A DNA stretch of 64,000 bases from assembly GCF_014648475.1 (NCBI RefSeq), contig NZ_BMRE01000001.1:778361-842360 (forward strand). Reading direction: 5' to 3'. This DNA is from Lentzea flava (GTDB taxonomy: Bacteria > Actinomycetota > Actinomycetes > Mycobacteriales > Pseudonocardiaceae). Position 1 is the stretch's first letter. Each line of letters opens with the position of its first letter. Positions 63,956 through 64,000 of the stretch are shown piece by piece. A program made the position numbers and the translations under genes. Under the pieces are notes generated by a model. That model had not been told where the DNA came from. It worked only from the letters and a program-made list of their open reading frames with translations, and made no database searches.

Positions 63956-64000
63956 CTCCCCGGAAGTTGGACTGGTAATCCAGTTCCGGCTCTCGGGGAG
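63956..64000. repeat. Nested inverted repeat at window end
   Basis: Nested arms are CTCCCC/GGGGAG (63956-63961 and 63995-64000), CCGGAA/TTCCGG (63960-63965 and 63984-63989) and ACTGG/CCAGT (63971-63975 and 63980-63984). The structure may continue beyond the window. It is not a tRNA. Possible transcription-end structure or small palindromic element. Confidence 0.4.

Noticed and set aside
63953..64000. tRNA gene
   Set aside because: No T-loop GTTCGA or acceptor pairing consistent with tRNA; symmetry is that of a nested hairpin.

Overview
The window is GC-rich actinobacterial chromosome with very tight gene packing, many ATGA/GTGA/TGATG start-stop overlaps and frequent GTG starts. Gene content (a Mycobacterium/Rhodococcus-type steroid regulon, a Streptomyces-type das chitin-uptake operon, a STAND regulator, a long CtpI-type ATPase, MEDS/STAS/SpoIIE signalling) suggests a soil member of the Pseudonocardiales; this is inference from gene content only. 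I see no rRNA, tRNA, CRISPR array, transposase or integrase, and no gene-free stretch above 300 bases. The largest gap, 232 bases at 44513-44744, holds at most a short remnant reading frame.

Region 1 (1-23917), cholesterol/steroid catabolism. Two acyl-CoA dehydrogenase subunits, a hypothetical, a MerR regulator and a methyltransferase come first. They are followed by an eight-gene leftward operon, 10586 to 3047: 4-ene-type dehydrogenase, hsaE, hsaG, hsaF, hsaA, hsaD, hsaC, hsaB. It carries the A/B-ring dehydrogenation and aromatic cleavage steps and ends in pyruvate and propionyl-CoA. A divergent rightward operon (10701-15446) encodes kstD, kshA, a small Cys-rich protein, kshB and hsd4B, the enzymes that open ring B. 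A KstR operator sits between the two operons. A third operon (23182 to 16806: fadE34, fadE28, fadE29, chsH2, chsH1, ltp2) removes the side chain. It is divergent from kstR, and two KstR-type boxes lie in that gap. An unrelated pair, a helix-turn-helix protein and a stand-alone Clp N-domain protein, is inserted between operons at 15433-16820.

Region 2 (23994-28255): an MmpS-like membrane protein, then a three-gene Tat-exported molybdenum hydroxylase (Fe-S, FAD and Mo subunits) whose first gene has a hairpin over its ribosome binding site.

Region 3 (28252-34937): dasA-dasB-dasC-dasD plus a secreted CBM3-GH16 enzyme, divergent from a DasR-like GntR regulator. The shared promoter has a dre-like site and two further dyads. 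The module should bind, import and trim chito-oligosaccharides.

Region 4 (34938-48213): a Na+/H+ antiporter, an NCS1 permease with a zinc-ribbon-like tail, a Ddn-type deazaflavin protein, a Ser/Thr kinase with WD40 repeats, a methyltransferase, an AraC regulator, several small proteins, two tandem secreted paralogues of unknown function, and a STAND (NB-ARC/TPR) regulator.

Region 5 (48285-64000), stress-related: a 1418-residue CtpI-type P-type ATPase, small membrane and PRC-barrel proteins, a partner-switching module (PP2C phosphatase, STAS antagonist, MEDS-STAS, MEDS-histidine-kinase-like ATPase), and a manganese catalase-Nramp-DUF2243 operon. A short BTAD regulator, an Orn/Lys/Arg decarboxylase and small stress proteins follow. 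Sigma-B-type promoter matches recur here, and a perfect LexA/SOS box precedes the DUF3072 gene.

A window-wide feature: all eleven convergent gene pairs either overlap at their 3' ends (ten) or abut with no gap (one), leaving no intergenic room for terminators between them.
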